From contig CAJTMA010000002.1 in NCBI GenBank assembly GCA_910577205.1, positions 62,001 through 126,000 on the forward strand: 64,000 bases of DNA, written 5' to 3'. The notes under the pieces are model-generated. The model was not told the DNA's origin, made no database searches, and saw nothing but the letters and a program-made list of their open reading frames with translations. Of this stretch, positions 35,449 to 44,352 are shown one piece after another (within the stretch, counting starts at the first letter, position 1; the number at the start of each line of letters is the position of its first letter). Origin of the DNA: an uncultured Alphaproteobacteria bacterium. Lineage in GTDB: Bacteria; Pseudomonadota; Alphaproteobacteria; RF32; CAG-239. The position numbers and the translations under genes were made by a program.

Positions 35449-35479
35449 AAGGAAGCCATGCAGGCTTCCTTATTTTTTT
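35449..35479 (+). terminator. Terminator after ppiD
   Basis: A 9-bp stem (35449-35457 with 35463-35471) has a five-base loop followed by ATTTTTTT. The rest of the gap to 35621 shows no gene. Confidence 0.88.
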
Positions 35480-35621
35480 ACATAAAAGAAATGCTGCCTT
35501 AAACGCAGGGAATTTTTCGTTAAGCCAACTAAGCCGTAATTGACAAAACACCAATTAAAGATTATATTTCAGAGTAATGCGATATATTTATGTTTTATAA
35601 TTAACTTCAAACCACATAGTT

Positions 35622-35999
35622 ATGATAAAGTTATATTTTTTGATTATTGCGGCGATAGCTGCCATAATTGTTGTTTTGTTTTCTTTCTACAAAGACCGTA
35701 TTATCGGTTTTGCTTGGGGAATATTTTTTAAGAATGTTTCAGACGAAAAGCTTGAAAAAATAGTCCGGGATCAATATGAGCTTTACAATCAAGACCGTAA
35801 AGCTTTTAATGATGACGGCCTTTGCTGGCTGATTGATATGGCTAGGCATATGTGCTTTATCTGGAAAGATAAAGTTGCAGCCTTTGATAAAGATTTAGTT
35901 AAAGCAAGAGAAAAGCAAATGCAAATTCTCTCCTATTGGCAGGAGGCTCTGCAGCAATTAACGTATGAAGAAAACCGGCGTAAATATTTTTTATCATGA
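35622..35999 (+). CDS. Small membrane-anchored protein, tandem copy 1
   Basis: I do not recognise this 125-residue protein. It has one N-terminal membrane helix (about residues 2-22) and a helical cytoplasmic or periplasmic part with LEKIVRDQYELYNQDRKAF, a middle Cys-containing helix (MARHMCFIW) and a long charged helix. It overlaps the next gene by four bases (ATGA). The two proteins share the layout helix, D-E-K-x-x-(E/K)-x-x-x-R-Q/D-Y, then a long final helix, so they look like diverged duplicates. Confidence 0.55.
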   Translation: MIKLYFLIIAAIAAIIVVLFSFYKDRIIGFAWGIFFKNVSDEKLEKIVRDQYELYNQDRKAFNDDGLCWLIDMARHMCFIWKDKVAAFDKDLVKAREKQMQILSYWQEALQQLTYEENRRKYFLS

Positions 36000-36415
36000 A
36001 AACACTATTAATTATTATCTTTATTTGCATTTCGGCATATGTTTTTTTAATCTATGTTTATCCGAAATTGCATCAATGGTGTCTGCACATTTACCTGTCA
36101 TTCCTGCCCGATGAAAAAGTTGAAGAATACTTTGTCCGGCAGTATTTGAAATACAGGGATAATCCTCAAAATTACAGTGACCAATATGTCGAAAATTATA
36201 TCGATATTGTTTCCTGTTCCCGGGATTATTGGCAGCATATGTTAGAGGAAGCGCAAGAAGACAGATTTTATGTCAATCTGCCGGAAGAAATTGCCGAGCT
36301 GAATAAGGAAATTGAGCTTTACCGGCAAAAATTCCAATTTTGGTCACAGGCTTTTATGACTGTATCAAATGATAATGCCGTCAGGAAATACCATGCTTCT
36401 TTGAGGAATAGTTAA
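35996..36415 (+). CDS. Small membrane-anchored protein, tandem copy 2
   Basis: The 139-residue protein has an N-terminal membrane helix (about residues 3-22), then PDEKVEEYFVRQYLKYRDNPQ, which parallels SDEKLEKIVRDQYELYNQD in copy 1, and a long terminal helix with Gln/Glu. Function unknown. Translation is probably coupled to copy 1 through the ATGA overlap. A terminator follows the stop codon. Confidence 0.55.
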   Translation: MKTLLIIIFICISAYVFLIYVYPKLHQWCLHIYLSFLPDEKVEEYFVRQYLKYRDNPQNYSDQYVENYIDIVSCSRDYWQHMLEEAQEDRFYVNLPEEIAELNKEIELYRQKFQFWSQAFMTVSNDNAVRKYHASLRNS

Positions 36416-36419
36416 AAAG

Positions 36420-36453
36420 AAACCCGCTGTCCATCAGGCCGGCGGGTTTTTGT
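36420..36453. terminator. Terminator between the convergent small membrane protein genes
   Basis: An 8-bp stem (36420-36427 with 36442-36449) is followed by T residues on the plus side. It lies between the rightward tandem pair and the leftward CxxC membrane protein. Confidence 0.75.
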
Positions 36454-36996
36454 TTAGAAATTATAAAGGTCAGCGCCTAAATCAGCAGCTTTCTGACACA
36501 AGGGATGATAATAAAAATAAGTGCTCACCGCCAGCAAAGCCACAACAGGAACGACGACCTTTTCAAACGGGAAATGGGCGTGACCGCCGTTGCGGGCTTT
36601 CATCCACTGATAAAAATCAGATGACCAAATCATGACCAATGCGCCCAGAATAGTGCTGAACAGGAACGGATCAAGATAAAAGATGCCGATAACTTGAGCA
36701 TTATAGGACATTTTGCTGATGTACATAAAACCAATCATGGCAACACTGAGGATAATCAGCATCCAGTCACGGCCTTTGAAATTCCAGCCTTTTTTATCAA
36801 ACCATCTGATTGTCCAATAGCCTACAATCACCAACATTGCGCCAGCCCAAACGCCGACAACGCTGTCATCGACACCCAAACGGTGAGCGATTTCCAGAGA
36901 TGCACCAACAGCAACCGTACAGACCGCGCAGGCCGGATTAGCCCAAGCCGGAGCTGTTAAGGCTAAGATAAACAGCAAACTCAGTGAAAATAACAT
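36454..36996 (-). CDS. Multi-span membrane protein with N-terminal CxxC
   Basis: The protein has 180 residues from the ATG at 36996, chosen because AAAGGA lies just upstream; a longer frame to 37041 has no ribosome site. It has a signal peptide-like helix, then CAVCTVAVGASLEIAHRLGV with a CxxC pair, then about four more membrane helices. I have seen similar short proteins opening with CxxCTVAVG and a GIDD-type motif (here GVDDSV) but know no function for them. It may couple thiol redox to transport. It lies 67 bases from the SulP gene, both leftward. Confidence 0.6.
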   Translation of the reverse strand: MLFSLSLLFILALTAPAWANPACAVCTVAVGASLEIAHRLGVDDSVVGVWAGAMLVIVGYWTIRWFDKKGWNFKGRDWMLIILSVAMIGFMYISKMSYNAQVIGIFYLDPFLFSTILGALVMIWSSDFYQWMKARNGGHAHFPFEKVVVPVVALLAVSTYFYYHPLCQKAADLGADLYNF

Positions 36997-37062
36997 TTTA
37001 TATCCTTTCTTTGTCTTAATATGAGATATATTATTGTTCATCTGGAAAAAATCAAGATATAT

Positions 37063-38796
37063 CTACTGGTTATCCTGTTTTTCATTTAAGCCTTTCAGAT
37101 AACGGCGTGCCATTTTCAGCGCGTTTTCAAAAGTCGAAGCCGCAGAAATGGTGTGATAGTCAATGCCTTCTTCCAAGAAAGCCTGATGAAGCACACGGCG
37201 CGGTTGTTTCTTAACGTTTGAGAAAATGATTTTGGTATCGGTTTGGCGAATTTTTTTGATAAATTCAACAATGATATTCGCTCCGGTTGCATCAACCACC
37301 GGGACATAGCCCATACGCAAAATCAGTACTTTCGGCGCATCATGAATGTTTTTGAAGAACTGCGAAACCTGCGAAGCGCCGCCGAAGAACAGAGGTCCGG
37401 ACAAACGGAGGGACATAACGCCTCTTCTATGCAGAATTTCGGTCAAATCGCGGCCGCCGCCAATTTCTTCCAACACTTCTTCATCTGTTTCGATTTCAAT
37501 TTCGCGGCTCATGCGGTGCATAAAGATAACGCTGGCCATAATAAAGCCGACAGAAATTGAGGTATTTAAGTCAACCAATACGGTCAACAACAGCGTTACC
37601 AGCAATGTCCAACGGTCGCCTGTCGGCCCTAAGAGAAGCTTGTAAATCTTTTCAATATTCATCATATTCCAGCCGATAATCACCAGCACAACCGACAAGC
37701 AAGCCAGCGGGATGTATTTGGCTGTCGGCGACAAAAGCAGCATAAACAGCAGCAGAAAAATCGAATGCATAATGCCGGCCAAAGGAGAAGATGCGTGCGC
37801 TTTATAGTTGGTTGCTGTCCGGGCAATTGCGCCGGTTGCGGGAACGCCCATAAACAAAACGCAAGCCAGATTGGCAACGCCCTCGCCCACCAATTCGGCA
37901 TTAGAGTTATGGTTATCGCCGCTCATACCGTCAACAACCGTTGCACTCAACAAGGATTCAACACCGGCCAGAAAAGCGATTGTCAGACCGCTCGGCATTA
38001 CCTTGAACAGTAAATTCCAATCAAATTCCGGGAGTTTCGGCATTGGCAGGAAATGCGGGATGCCGCCAAACTTATTGCCAATAGTGGCAATATCCAGCCC
38101 AAACAGGGCAACAATCACCGTAGCGCCGACAACGCTGATAAGATAAGCCGGCAATTTCGGCTTTTTAATTTGGATATAGCAAATTACACCAAAGGCAAAA
38201 ACGGAAATAAAAATTGAAGAAAAACTGAATTTATCAAGGTTATTCAGATAAGCGCTCCATTTGGGCAGAAATTCTGCCGGAACAGAATCAATCTGTAATC
38301 CCAGCAAGTCTTTAATCTGGGTAGAAATCAACAAGATGCCGATACCGGCGGTAAAGCCGATAACCACAGGATAAGGGATATACTTGATGTAAGTGCCGAG
38401 TTTCAAATAACCGGCAATAATCAAAACAACCCCGGCGATAATCATAGACATTGCCAAACCATCATAGCCGTATTGCTGCATGACGCTGAAAATTACCACC
38501 ACAAAAGCGCCTGTCGGCCCGCCGATCTGATAACGGCTGCCGCCCAACAAGGCAATAAAAAAGCCGGCAACGATTGCCGTATACAAGCCTTGCGCGGGAG
38601 AAACGCCGGAAGCAATTGCCAAAGCCATGGCTAACGGTATGGAAATAACCGCCACGGTCAAGCCTGCAATACAGTCGCGTTTAAATTTATCCAGATTATA
38701 GCCTTTACGCAGCCTCTCGACCAATTTCGGCGTGAAATTGCGGGCATACCATTTACCGAATCCCTTTACCAATTCATACATCTTTCTGACTTTCAA
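37063..38796 (-). CDS. SulP-family anion transporter with STAS domain
   Basis: The 577-residue protein has the SulP N-terminal signature (GLTVAVISIPLAMALAIASG), a transport core with some 12-14 helices and GGSRYQIGGPTGAF, and a C-terminal STAS domain (about 450-560) with MGYVPVVDATGAN. Members carry sulfate, bicarbonate, dicarboxylates or other anions; the substrate cannot be assigned. It is divergent from hydE. Confidence 0.92.
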   Translation of the reverse strand: MKVRKMYELVKGFGKWYARNFTPKLVERLRKGYNLDKFKRDCIAGLTVAVISIPLAMALAIASGVSPAQGLYTAIVAGFFIALLGGSRYQIGGPTGAFVVVIFSVMQQYGYDGLAMSMIIAGVVLIIAGYLKLGTYIKYIPYPVVIGFTAGIGILLISTQIKDLLGLQIDSVPAEFLPKWSAYLNNLDKFSFSSIFISVFAFGVICYIQIKKPKLPAYLISVVGATVIVALFGLDIATIGNKFGGIPHFLPMPKLPEFDWNLLFKVMPSGLTIAFLAGVESLLSATVVDGMSGDNHNSNAELVGEGVANLACVLFMGVPATGAIARTATNYKAHASSPLAGIMHSIFLLLFMLLLSPTAKYIPLACLSVVLVIIGWNMMNIEKIYKLLLGPTGDRWTLLVTLLLTVLVDLNTSISVGFIMASVIFMHRMSREIEIETDEEVLEEIGGGRDLTEILHRRGVMSLRLSGPLFFGGASQVSQFFKNIHDAPKVLILRMGYVPVVDATGANIIVEFIKKIRQTDTKIIFSNVKKQPRRVLHQAFLEEGIDYHTISAASTFENALKMARRYLKGLNEKQDNQ

Positions 38797-38927
38797 ACCT
38801 TTTCTGTTTTGTTCAAGTTTTTACGGGCATTAGAACTACAACTTTTTTAACTTACGTCAAGCGGTTATGCACAGATTTTTTATTGATTTTCATGAAAAAT
38901 TATTTATAGTGGCGACGGAGAAAAAAT

Positions 38928-39971
38928 ATGATGGATTTAATCAAAAAAGCTGAAGAAACTCATGAGTTGAGCAGAGATGAACTTATCGCCCTGCTGAATG
39001 ACGGGCAATATTGCGAAGAGTTATTTGCGGCGGCGGACAACGTTCGGCAAAAATACGTCGGCGATGAAATCCATCTTCGCGGCTTGATAGAATTTTCTAA
39101 TATCTGCCGCAATAATTGCTGCTATTGCGGCTTGCGCCGGGATAATCATAACCTGACAAGGTATCGGATAGACATCCCCACGATATTAGAAATGGCACGG
39201 CACGCCCAAAATCTGGGGTTAAAAACCGTTGTGCTGCAATCCGGCGAGGATTGTTATTATACCAGGGAACGGCTGTGCAACCTTATCAGGGAAATTAAAA
39301 AAAACGGTTTGGCATTGACTTTAAGTATCGGCGAGCGGAATTTTGAAGATTATCAGGCCTTTCGTGATGCAGGGGCTGACCGCTTTTTGCTGCGGATTGA
39401 AACCACAGACAAAGAATTATATTTGCGCCATGACCCCGGTATGAGCTGGGATAAGCGGGCAAAATGCCTTTCAGACCTACGCCGTGCCGGATTAGAAGTC
39501 GGCAGCGGTTGTTTGGTTGGTCTGCCCGGGCAGAAAACAGAAACTTACGCCGATGATATTTTATTTTTTAAGAATATAGATGCTGATATGATTGGCATCG
39601 GCCCTTTTATTCCGCATCCGGACACCCCTCTGCACAATGCCCAAAGCGGCAGTTTGATTATGGCACTGAAAGTCATGGCGCTAACCCGCCTGCTTTTGCC
39701 TGACATTAACATTCCGGCGACAACGGCCATGGAAACGCTTGCTCCCGATGGACAAGCAAAAGCATTACAGTCCGGCGCTAATGTGATTATGCCGAATATC
39801 ACCCTTGATTCTTATCGCAGGCATTATGAACTTTATCCAGGGAAAACAGCAGTCGGCGGTGCTCCCGAGGATAATATGCAACGCCTTAAAGACAAAATTT
39901 CCTCTCTGGGACGGCAAATCGCCACCGATGCAGGGAGCAGCAAACATTTTACCAACAGGCAAAACCGTTAA
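38928..39971 (+). CDS. hydE: [FeFe]-hydrogenase maturase HydE, radical SAM enzyme
   Basis: The 347-residue radical SAM protein carries the CxxxCxxC cluster (C60, C64, C67) inside EFSNICRNNCCYCGLRRDN, the hallmark of HydE, and the family's VLQSGED and PFIPHPDTPL segments. HydE works with HydG and HydF to build the 2Fe subcluster of [FeFe] hydrogenase. Neither partner nor the hydrogenase is in the window. Relatives such as biotin synthase and PylB share the fold, but the CGLRRDN sequence favours HydE. Confidence 0.9.
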   Translation: MMDLIKKAEETHELSRDELIALLNDGQYCEELFAAADNVRQKYVGDEIHLRGLIEFSNICRNNCCYCGLRRDNHNLTRYRIDIPTILEMARHAQNLGLKTVVLQSGEDCYYTRERLCNLIREIKKNGLALTLSIGERNFEDYQAFRDAGADRFLLRIETTDKELYLRHDPGMSWDKRAKCLSDLRRAGLEVGSGCLVGLPGQKTETYADDILFFKNIDADMIGIGPFIPHPDTPLHNAQSGSLIMALKVMALTRLLLPDINIPATTAMETLAPDGQAKALQSGANVIMPNITLDSYRRHYELYPGKTAVGGAPEDNMQRLKDKISSLGRQIATDAGSSKHFTNRQNR

Positions 39972-40067
39972 TTCGACAATATTATTCCCGATACTTTAAC
40001 AAATTAAACAAAGTTATTGATAATTCTTGCAGATTGTACTAAGTGTAATCCGGTTTAAGAGGTGAAA

Positions 40068-41435
40068 ATGCAAGAATATCTAAAGCAACTAAAACTTTAC
40101 ATCAGGGATATCGGCAAACTGGCCCTGCCGATTACCACAGCTTTTGTGGCAATGGGGTTGATGGGCATTATCGATACAATGATTGTCGGCAATTATAATA
40201 CGGATCAACTCGCTTATATCGGGCTGGCCAATTCGATTTTTGTGGTTTTATTTACCATCCCTATCGGCTTGTTGCAGGGTGTTTTGATTAAATCATCCCA
40301 GAAATTCGGCGCCAGAAAGTTTCAATCAACAGGAAAAATATATAACGAAGGCCGCAAATATGCTCTGGTTCTGGGAATTGTTTTTACACTGCTGGGTATT
40401 CAGGGAGAAACAATTTTGCGCCTGCTCGGGCAAGATGAAGAGATGGTTCGGCACGGCGGACGGGTTTTGCGGATTTTTGTATTATCCATCCCTTTTATTT
40501 TAATGTACGTCAATGCCAATTTCTTTTTGCAGTCTATCCGCCGTCCTTATGTCGGAATGTATGGCATTATTGCGGCAAATGTCTTGAACATAGCCATTAA
40601 TCCGCTGCTGGTATATGGCAAATTCGGGCTTCCGGAGATGGGGGCTGCCGGTTCGGCAACGTCAACACTGATTGTGCGCATTTTTCTGGCGATATACATT
40701 TTAGCCTATATCCGCAGGATGAAGAAAAATCCCAAGCTGAATCAGCGTTTTGGATTGAGCCGCAGTTATCGCACATGGTGGAATGACAGCCAGCGCACCA
40801 GAAAAATAGGTTACGGCATTGCGATTATGACAATTGCCGCCAACGGCTCGTTCTCCATTGTCAGCACTTTTGCCGGCTGGATGGGGCAGCATACAATGGC
40901 AACTTTTGTGATTATGATTAATGTCAGCTCCCTGTTGTTTATGATTTGTTTCTCCATCTCGCAGGCTACATCAATTGTGGCAGCCAATGCTTTTGGCCGC
41001 AAAGACAGAAAAGGCATTTTAATGGCAACCAATGCCGGTTATGTTATTTCTCTCAGTACAATCATCACCTTGATTACACTGCTGTATAATTATCCAACGC
41101 AGGTTTTTGGAATATTTACCAATGATAAAAGCGTCATCAGCGTTATTCAAAGCCTGTTGCCTATTTTACTGGCGGATTTGTTTATTGATGCCCTGCCCCT
41201 TAATATTAATGGTGCGCTTAATGGCAGAGGTGATGTCAAAATTCCCACGATTAATCAAATTATTGCATTTTTAGGTATTCGTGTTTCTGCCAGTTATTTC
41301 TTTGCATTTACCTTAGGAATGGGGCTGAAAGGTCTGCCTATCGGTCTGGCGTGCGGCGGTTTATCTTCGCTTATCTTAAACACGCTCCGCTTTAGCTATC
41401 TTGCCCGCCGGGATAAAAAAGAAGGCGTCAGGTAA
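40068..41435 (+). CDS. MATE-family multidrug/cation exporter
   Basis: The protein has 455 residues from the ATG at 40068; a GTG two codons earlier (40062) overlaps the AGAGG ribosome site and is less likely. It has twelve membrane helices in two similar halves. Typical features are IDTMIVGNYNTDQLAYIGLAN in the first half and the NGALNGRGDVKIPT stretch in helix 10. MATE proteins export toxic cations in exchange for H+ or Na+. The next gene is a decayed duplicate that starts at the last base of this gene's stop codon. Confidence 0.92.
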   Translation: MQEYLKQLKLYIRDIGKLALPITTAFVAMGLMGIIDTMIVGNYNTDQLAYIGLANSIFVVLFTIPIGLLQGVLIKSSQKFGARKFQSTGKIYNEGRKYALVLGIVFTLLGIQGETILRLLGQDEEMVRHGGRVLRIFVLSIPFILMYVNANFFLQSIRRPYVGMYGIIAANVLNIAINPLLVYGKFGLPEMGAAGSATSTLIVRIFLAIYILAYIRRMKKNPKLNQRFGLSRSYRTWWNDSQRTRKIGYGIAIMTIAANGSFSIVSTFAGWMGQHTMATFVIMINVSSLLFMICFSISQATSIVAANAFGRKDRKGILMATNAGYVISLSTIITLITLLYNYPTQVFGIFTNDKSVISVIQSLLPILLADLFIDALPLNINGALNGRGDVKIPTINQIIAFLGIRVSASYFFAFTLGMGLKGLPIGLACGGLSSLILNTLRFSYLARRDKKEGVR

Positions 41436-42395
41436 TGAGCATTCCATTTGTTAAAGAAATCAAAAATATTGTCAAGCTTTCCTTTCCGATTGCAATATCG
41501 GCCATAGCAATCAGCATGATGGGGATTGTCGACACCATGATGGTCGGCAATTATAACACCGAACAGCTGGCTTATGTGGGGTTGGCAACCGCGGTTTTTG
41601 TTTTATATTCCCATGTCTTTGCTGCAAGGCGTGCAAATCCGCGCATCACAAGAGTTTGGCGCTAAGAGATTTGCCAATTGCGGAAAAATTTATCTGCAAG
41701 GCAAGCGTTATGCTTGGCTTTTGGGCTTTTTATTTATGCTCATAGGGCTTAACGGGCAACAGATTTTGCTCCTCTGCGGACAAAGCGAAGCCATGGCGGA
41801 AAACAGCGGGCGGCTGCTGATGATTTTGGCATTATCAATTCCGGGCATTATGCAGTTTGAAAATGCTAACTTCTTCCTGCAATCCATTCGCCGGCAGCAC
41901 GTGGCCGTTTATGCTTCGGTTATTGCCAACCTGCTGAATATTATTCTCAACTATGCCTTGGTTTACGGGCACTGGGGATTTCCGGAATGGGGCGCTGCCG
42001 GTTCGGCGATGACACCCCTCACCGTTCGCACATTCTTAGGCGTGTTTATGCTGGGATATGTTCAAAGGATGAAAGTTTCTTCCAAGTTATGCCATCGTTT
42101 CGGCCTAAACCTCCCTGTTGAAAAATGGTGGCAAAACAGCCGGGATGTCCGGCAACTCGGCTGGTGGATTGCCGTAACCTGCCTGGCGCTTAATGGTCGC
42201 GGTGATGTTCAAATCCCCAGCGCTATTCAGGCTTTTTCTTTTCTTATTGTCCGTTTGAGCGCTGCTTATTGGTTTACTTTTTCTCTGAGGATGGGCATCA
42301 GAGGCTTATATTGGGGCATGATTTGTGGCGGTATTTCCTCCCTGTTGCTGCATTTCTGGCGGTTGATTGCAGTCTACCGGCAGCCGTTAAAATAA
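41435..42395 (+). pseudogene. Decayed second MATE exporter
   Basis: This copy opens with the same helix 1-2 sequence (GIVDTMMVGNYNTEQLAYVGLA). Near 41605 the frame breaks in GTTTTATATTCC: one reading ends at 41665 and the homologous sequence continues in another frame from about 41600 (YIPMSLLQGVQIRASQEFG). Comparison with the intact neighbour shows a second lesion near 42190, where ALNGRGDVQIP follows TCLALNG directly. About 125 residues corresponding to helices 7-9 are missing in frame. The shared short sequence at both edges suggests slippage or short-homology recombination. It cannot give a working transporter. Confidence 0.88.
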
Positions 42396-42414
42396 AAATT
42401 GGGAATAAGTTTTT

Positions 42415-42428
42415 TTTGTCTAGACAAA
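42415..42428. promoter_or_regulatory. Perfect 14-base palindrome upstream of the lipoprotein trio
   Basis: TTTGTCTAGACAAA is fully self-complementary and lies 52 bases before the first lipoprotein start. It could be an operator for a dimeric repressor or part of a weak terminator for the decayed MATE gene. The role is inference. Confidence 0.4.
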
Positions 42429-42480
42429 CTTTTCAAATGATGATAGGTCTTCATCTATAGCTATCTTATTTTTTTATATT

Positions 42481-43050
42481 ATGAAGACAAAGTTCTTGAA
42501 GACTGGACTGGTCATGGCCGCAGTCTGCTGTTTATCATCGTGTTATGACGGACAGGATAATAGCTTGCGTAGTATTCGGTTTGAAAACTATCGTACAATG
42601 AAAGAAGTGGTTGAAGGCAAATCCTTGGATCGCACTAAATTTGTTCTTCCGACAAGCGCTGATGCTTTCGGGAAACAACTTTACACTGTGAAAACAATTT
42701 GCTTTACGGACTACCACAAGGCAACTCTGGAAGCAAAGACTTGTACCGCTACTGTCTATGAAAGCGGTATCACCATAGAAGTAGACGGCAAAAAGAGCTA
42801 TTTTGATGCCGAAGGGCTGGACAGGCTGCCGACAGACAAATCTGAAGGCGTCACAGCGATGCCCTCGTCTATTCCGGGCGCTCCATGGCAGCCGGCTTTG
42901 GTTATTCCGGACGAGAACACTTTCTGGGTTTATACATCGTTGTATAACAAAGGAGATTATGCTCATCGGGAACACCAAAAAATTGAGGGCTGGTATTGGC
43001 GATATGCCGCAAGAAAAGGATATAAATACGATGTCCTGATTCTTAATTAA
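42481..43050 (+). CDS. Lipoprotein of unknown function, trio member 1
   Basis: The 189-residue protein has a lipoprotein signal with lipobox LSSC and mature start CYDGQD. The domain is beta-rich with two Cys (TICFTD, AKTCTA) and ends with a Trp/Tyr-rich helix. I do not recognise the family. No Shine-Dalgarno sequence is visible; the 25 bases before the ATG are almost only A and T. This is unlike the neighbouring genes and like Bacteroidota leaders. It heads three adjacent lipoprotein genes with no terminator between them. Confidence 0.7.
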   Translation: MKTKFLKTGLVMAAVCCLSSCYDGQDNSLRSIRFENYRTMKEVVEGKSLDRTKFVLPTSADAFGKQLYTVKTICFTDYHKATLEAKTCTATVYESGITIEVDGKKSYFDAEGLDRLPTDKSEGVTAMPSSIPGAPWQPALVIPDENTFWVYTSLYNKGDYAHREHQKIEGWYWRYAARKGYKYDVLILN

Positions 43051-43082
43051 TTATTTTTGTTACATTTTTAATATTTACGATT

Positions 43083-43625
43083 ATGAAAAAAGATATTTGT
43101 TTACTGTTGTTAACAGTAGTGTTTTTGTTGACTGGCTGTAACCAGGTTCAGACAACAGAGGGATACGTCAATTCAAAGCTGAATGAATATTCTAAATCAG
43201 CAGTGCGGTTTATCCGTTTGACGGAAAGCGAAAATGAACTCAATCTGAAATCCTGCCATCCGGTGGAGTATTTCAGAACGCTCACGCCGCCGGATTCTTA
43301 TGGCGACTGTCGTGAATGTGTCGGAATAAGGTATCAGGAAGGTATTATCTATGCCGTTGAAGGAACAGGCGCGATTTACTTCTTTGATAATCATATGCTG
43401 ACACGCAATCGGGGACTTATCTCCGCAATGCAAACGCCTGCCAACTATTGGCTGCCGGCAGTTTGTTCCAATGACGGACAAGCAGTTGGTTATGAGTGCA
43501 TCGCGCAAGGTGTCAACCGGACTTATGCGATTACCAGCTACGACAGGTTGATGACTAAACTTGTTAATATGGGGATTTCGGAAGAAGTCAACATTTACAA
43601 ATTACCAGCAATAACCTTTAAATAA
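43083..43625 (+). CDS. Lipoprotein of unknown function, trio member 2
   Basis: The 180-residue protein has a signal with lipobox LTGC and mature start CNQVQTTEG. The mature domain is mixed alpha/beta with four further Cys (including CHPVEYF and DCRECVG), which could pair outside the cytoplasm. Unknown family. The leader before the ATG is AT-rich with no ribosome site; TATTTTTG at 43052-43059 fits the TAnnTTTG promoter element of Bacteroidota, but in such AT-rich DNA that may be chance. Confidence 0.68.
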   Translation: MKKDICLLLLTVVFLLTGCNQVQTTEGYVNSKLNEYSKSAVRFIRLTESENELNLKSCHPVEYFRTLTPPDSYGDCRECVGIRYQEGIIYAVEGTGAIYFFDNHMLTRNRGLISAMQTPANYWLPAVCSNDGQAVGYECIAQGVNRTYAITSYDRLMTKLVNMGISEEVNIYKLPAITFK

Positions 43626-43632
43626 CTTCATT

Positions 43633-44310
43633 ATGAAAACAAAAATCTTTTGGGCTGCTTTGGCTATCGCCGCAGCCGCAATCTGCACCTCCTGCAGCCA
43701 TTCAGGGCAAAAGGCTAACTCTTCGGCTTCCTCTGACGTTGAAGAAACTACTTTGAACGAAACTGAAGAAACGGCCATTGGCAATGAGCAAATTCCCGAT
43801 GTGGAGATTCTTGACAGAGTGTTGCACGCAATGTCAAACAAAGCTGTCATCTACAACCATTATGGCCATCTGGTTAATGCCTCCTCCAAACAAGGCGAAC
43901 TTGAATTCATCAGAGGCGACCACATTGCCCATTATCGTCTGCTGCTGCCTAAAGAAGACGGCGGTTTCAAAGTGGGATACATGACTAAGACAACCAGAGG
44001 CGTTTCCATTTATGCAAACAAAGTATTTTATTTTTATAATGAGCTTTGTTTGTCTGAAAGGATACACAGCATTTGCAGTGTTGTCGGCATGGAACGAAGC
44101 GACGGAAAGTTAATTCCGATGAAAATCTTGGTCGATGGCAAGGAAAACCCGATTATGAAGGACTGCAAAGACAGTGATGTATTGAGGTTTGTTCCTTTGT
44201 ATGGCAATTCTGACATTGAGTTGAAATACACTGTCAGAGAACTCAAGGAGTATTGTGAAAAGAACGGATTACCGGCCAGAGCCGTGCCGTTCCTGCATTT
44301 CACAGACTAA
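43633..44310 (+). CDS. Lipoprotein of unknown function, trio member 3
   Basis: The 225-residue protein has a signal with lipobox CTSC and mature start CSHSGQKAN. A Ser/Glu/Thr-rich linker (about residues 30-52) precedes a globular domain (LDRVLHAMSNKAV to the C terminus) with three late Cys. Unknown family. Only seven bases separate it from the previous stop, and no Shine-Dalgarno sequence precedes the ATG. A strong bidirectional terminator closes the trio. Confidence 0.68.
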   Translation: MKTKIFWAALAIAAAAICTSCSHSGQKANSSASSDVEETTLNETEETAIGNEQIPDVEILDRVLHAMSNKAVIYNHYGHLVNASSKQGELEFIRGDHIAHYRLLLPKEDGGFKVGYMTKTTRGVSIYANKVFYFYNELCLSERIHSICSVVGMERSDGKLIPMKILVDGKENPIMKDCKDSDVLRFVPLYGNSDIELKYTVRELKEYCEKNGLPARAVPFLHFTD

Positions 44311-44316
44311 GTAAAG

Positions 44317-44350
44317 AAACACCCCGGAAAATATTTTCCGGGGTGTTTTT
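44317..44350. terminator. Bidirectional terminator between lipoprotein trio and flavodiiron gene
   Basis: A 15-bp perfect stem (44317-44331 with 44334-44348) has a two-base centre, A-rich left and T-rich right flanks. It ends both convergent transcripts. Confidence 0.9.
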
Positions 44351-44352
44351 GG

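Noticed and set aside
41574..42395. Independent half-size MATE gene
   Set aside because: It is the downstream part of the frameshifted duplicate and also lacks about 125 internal residues.
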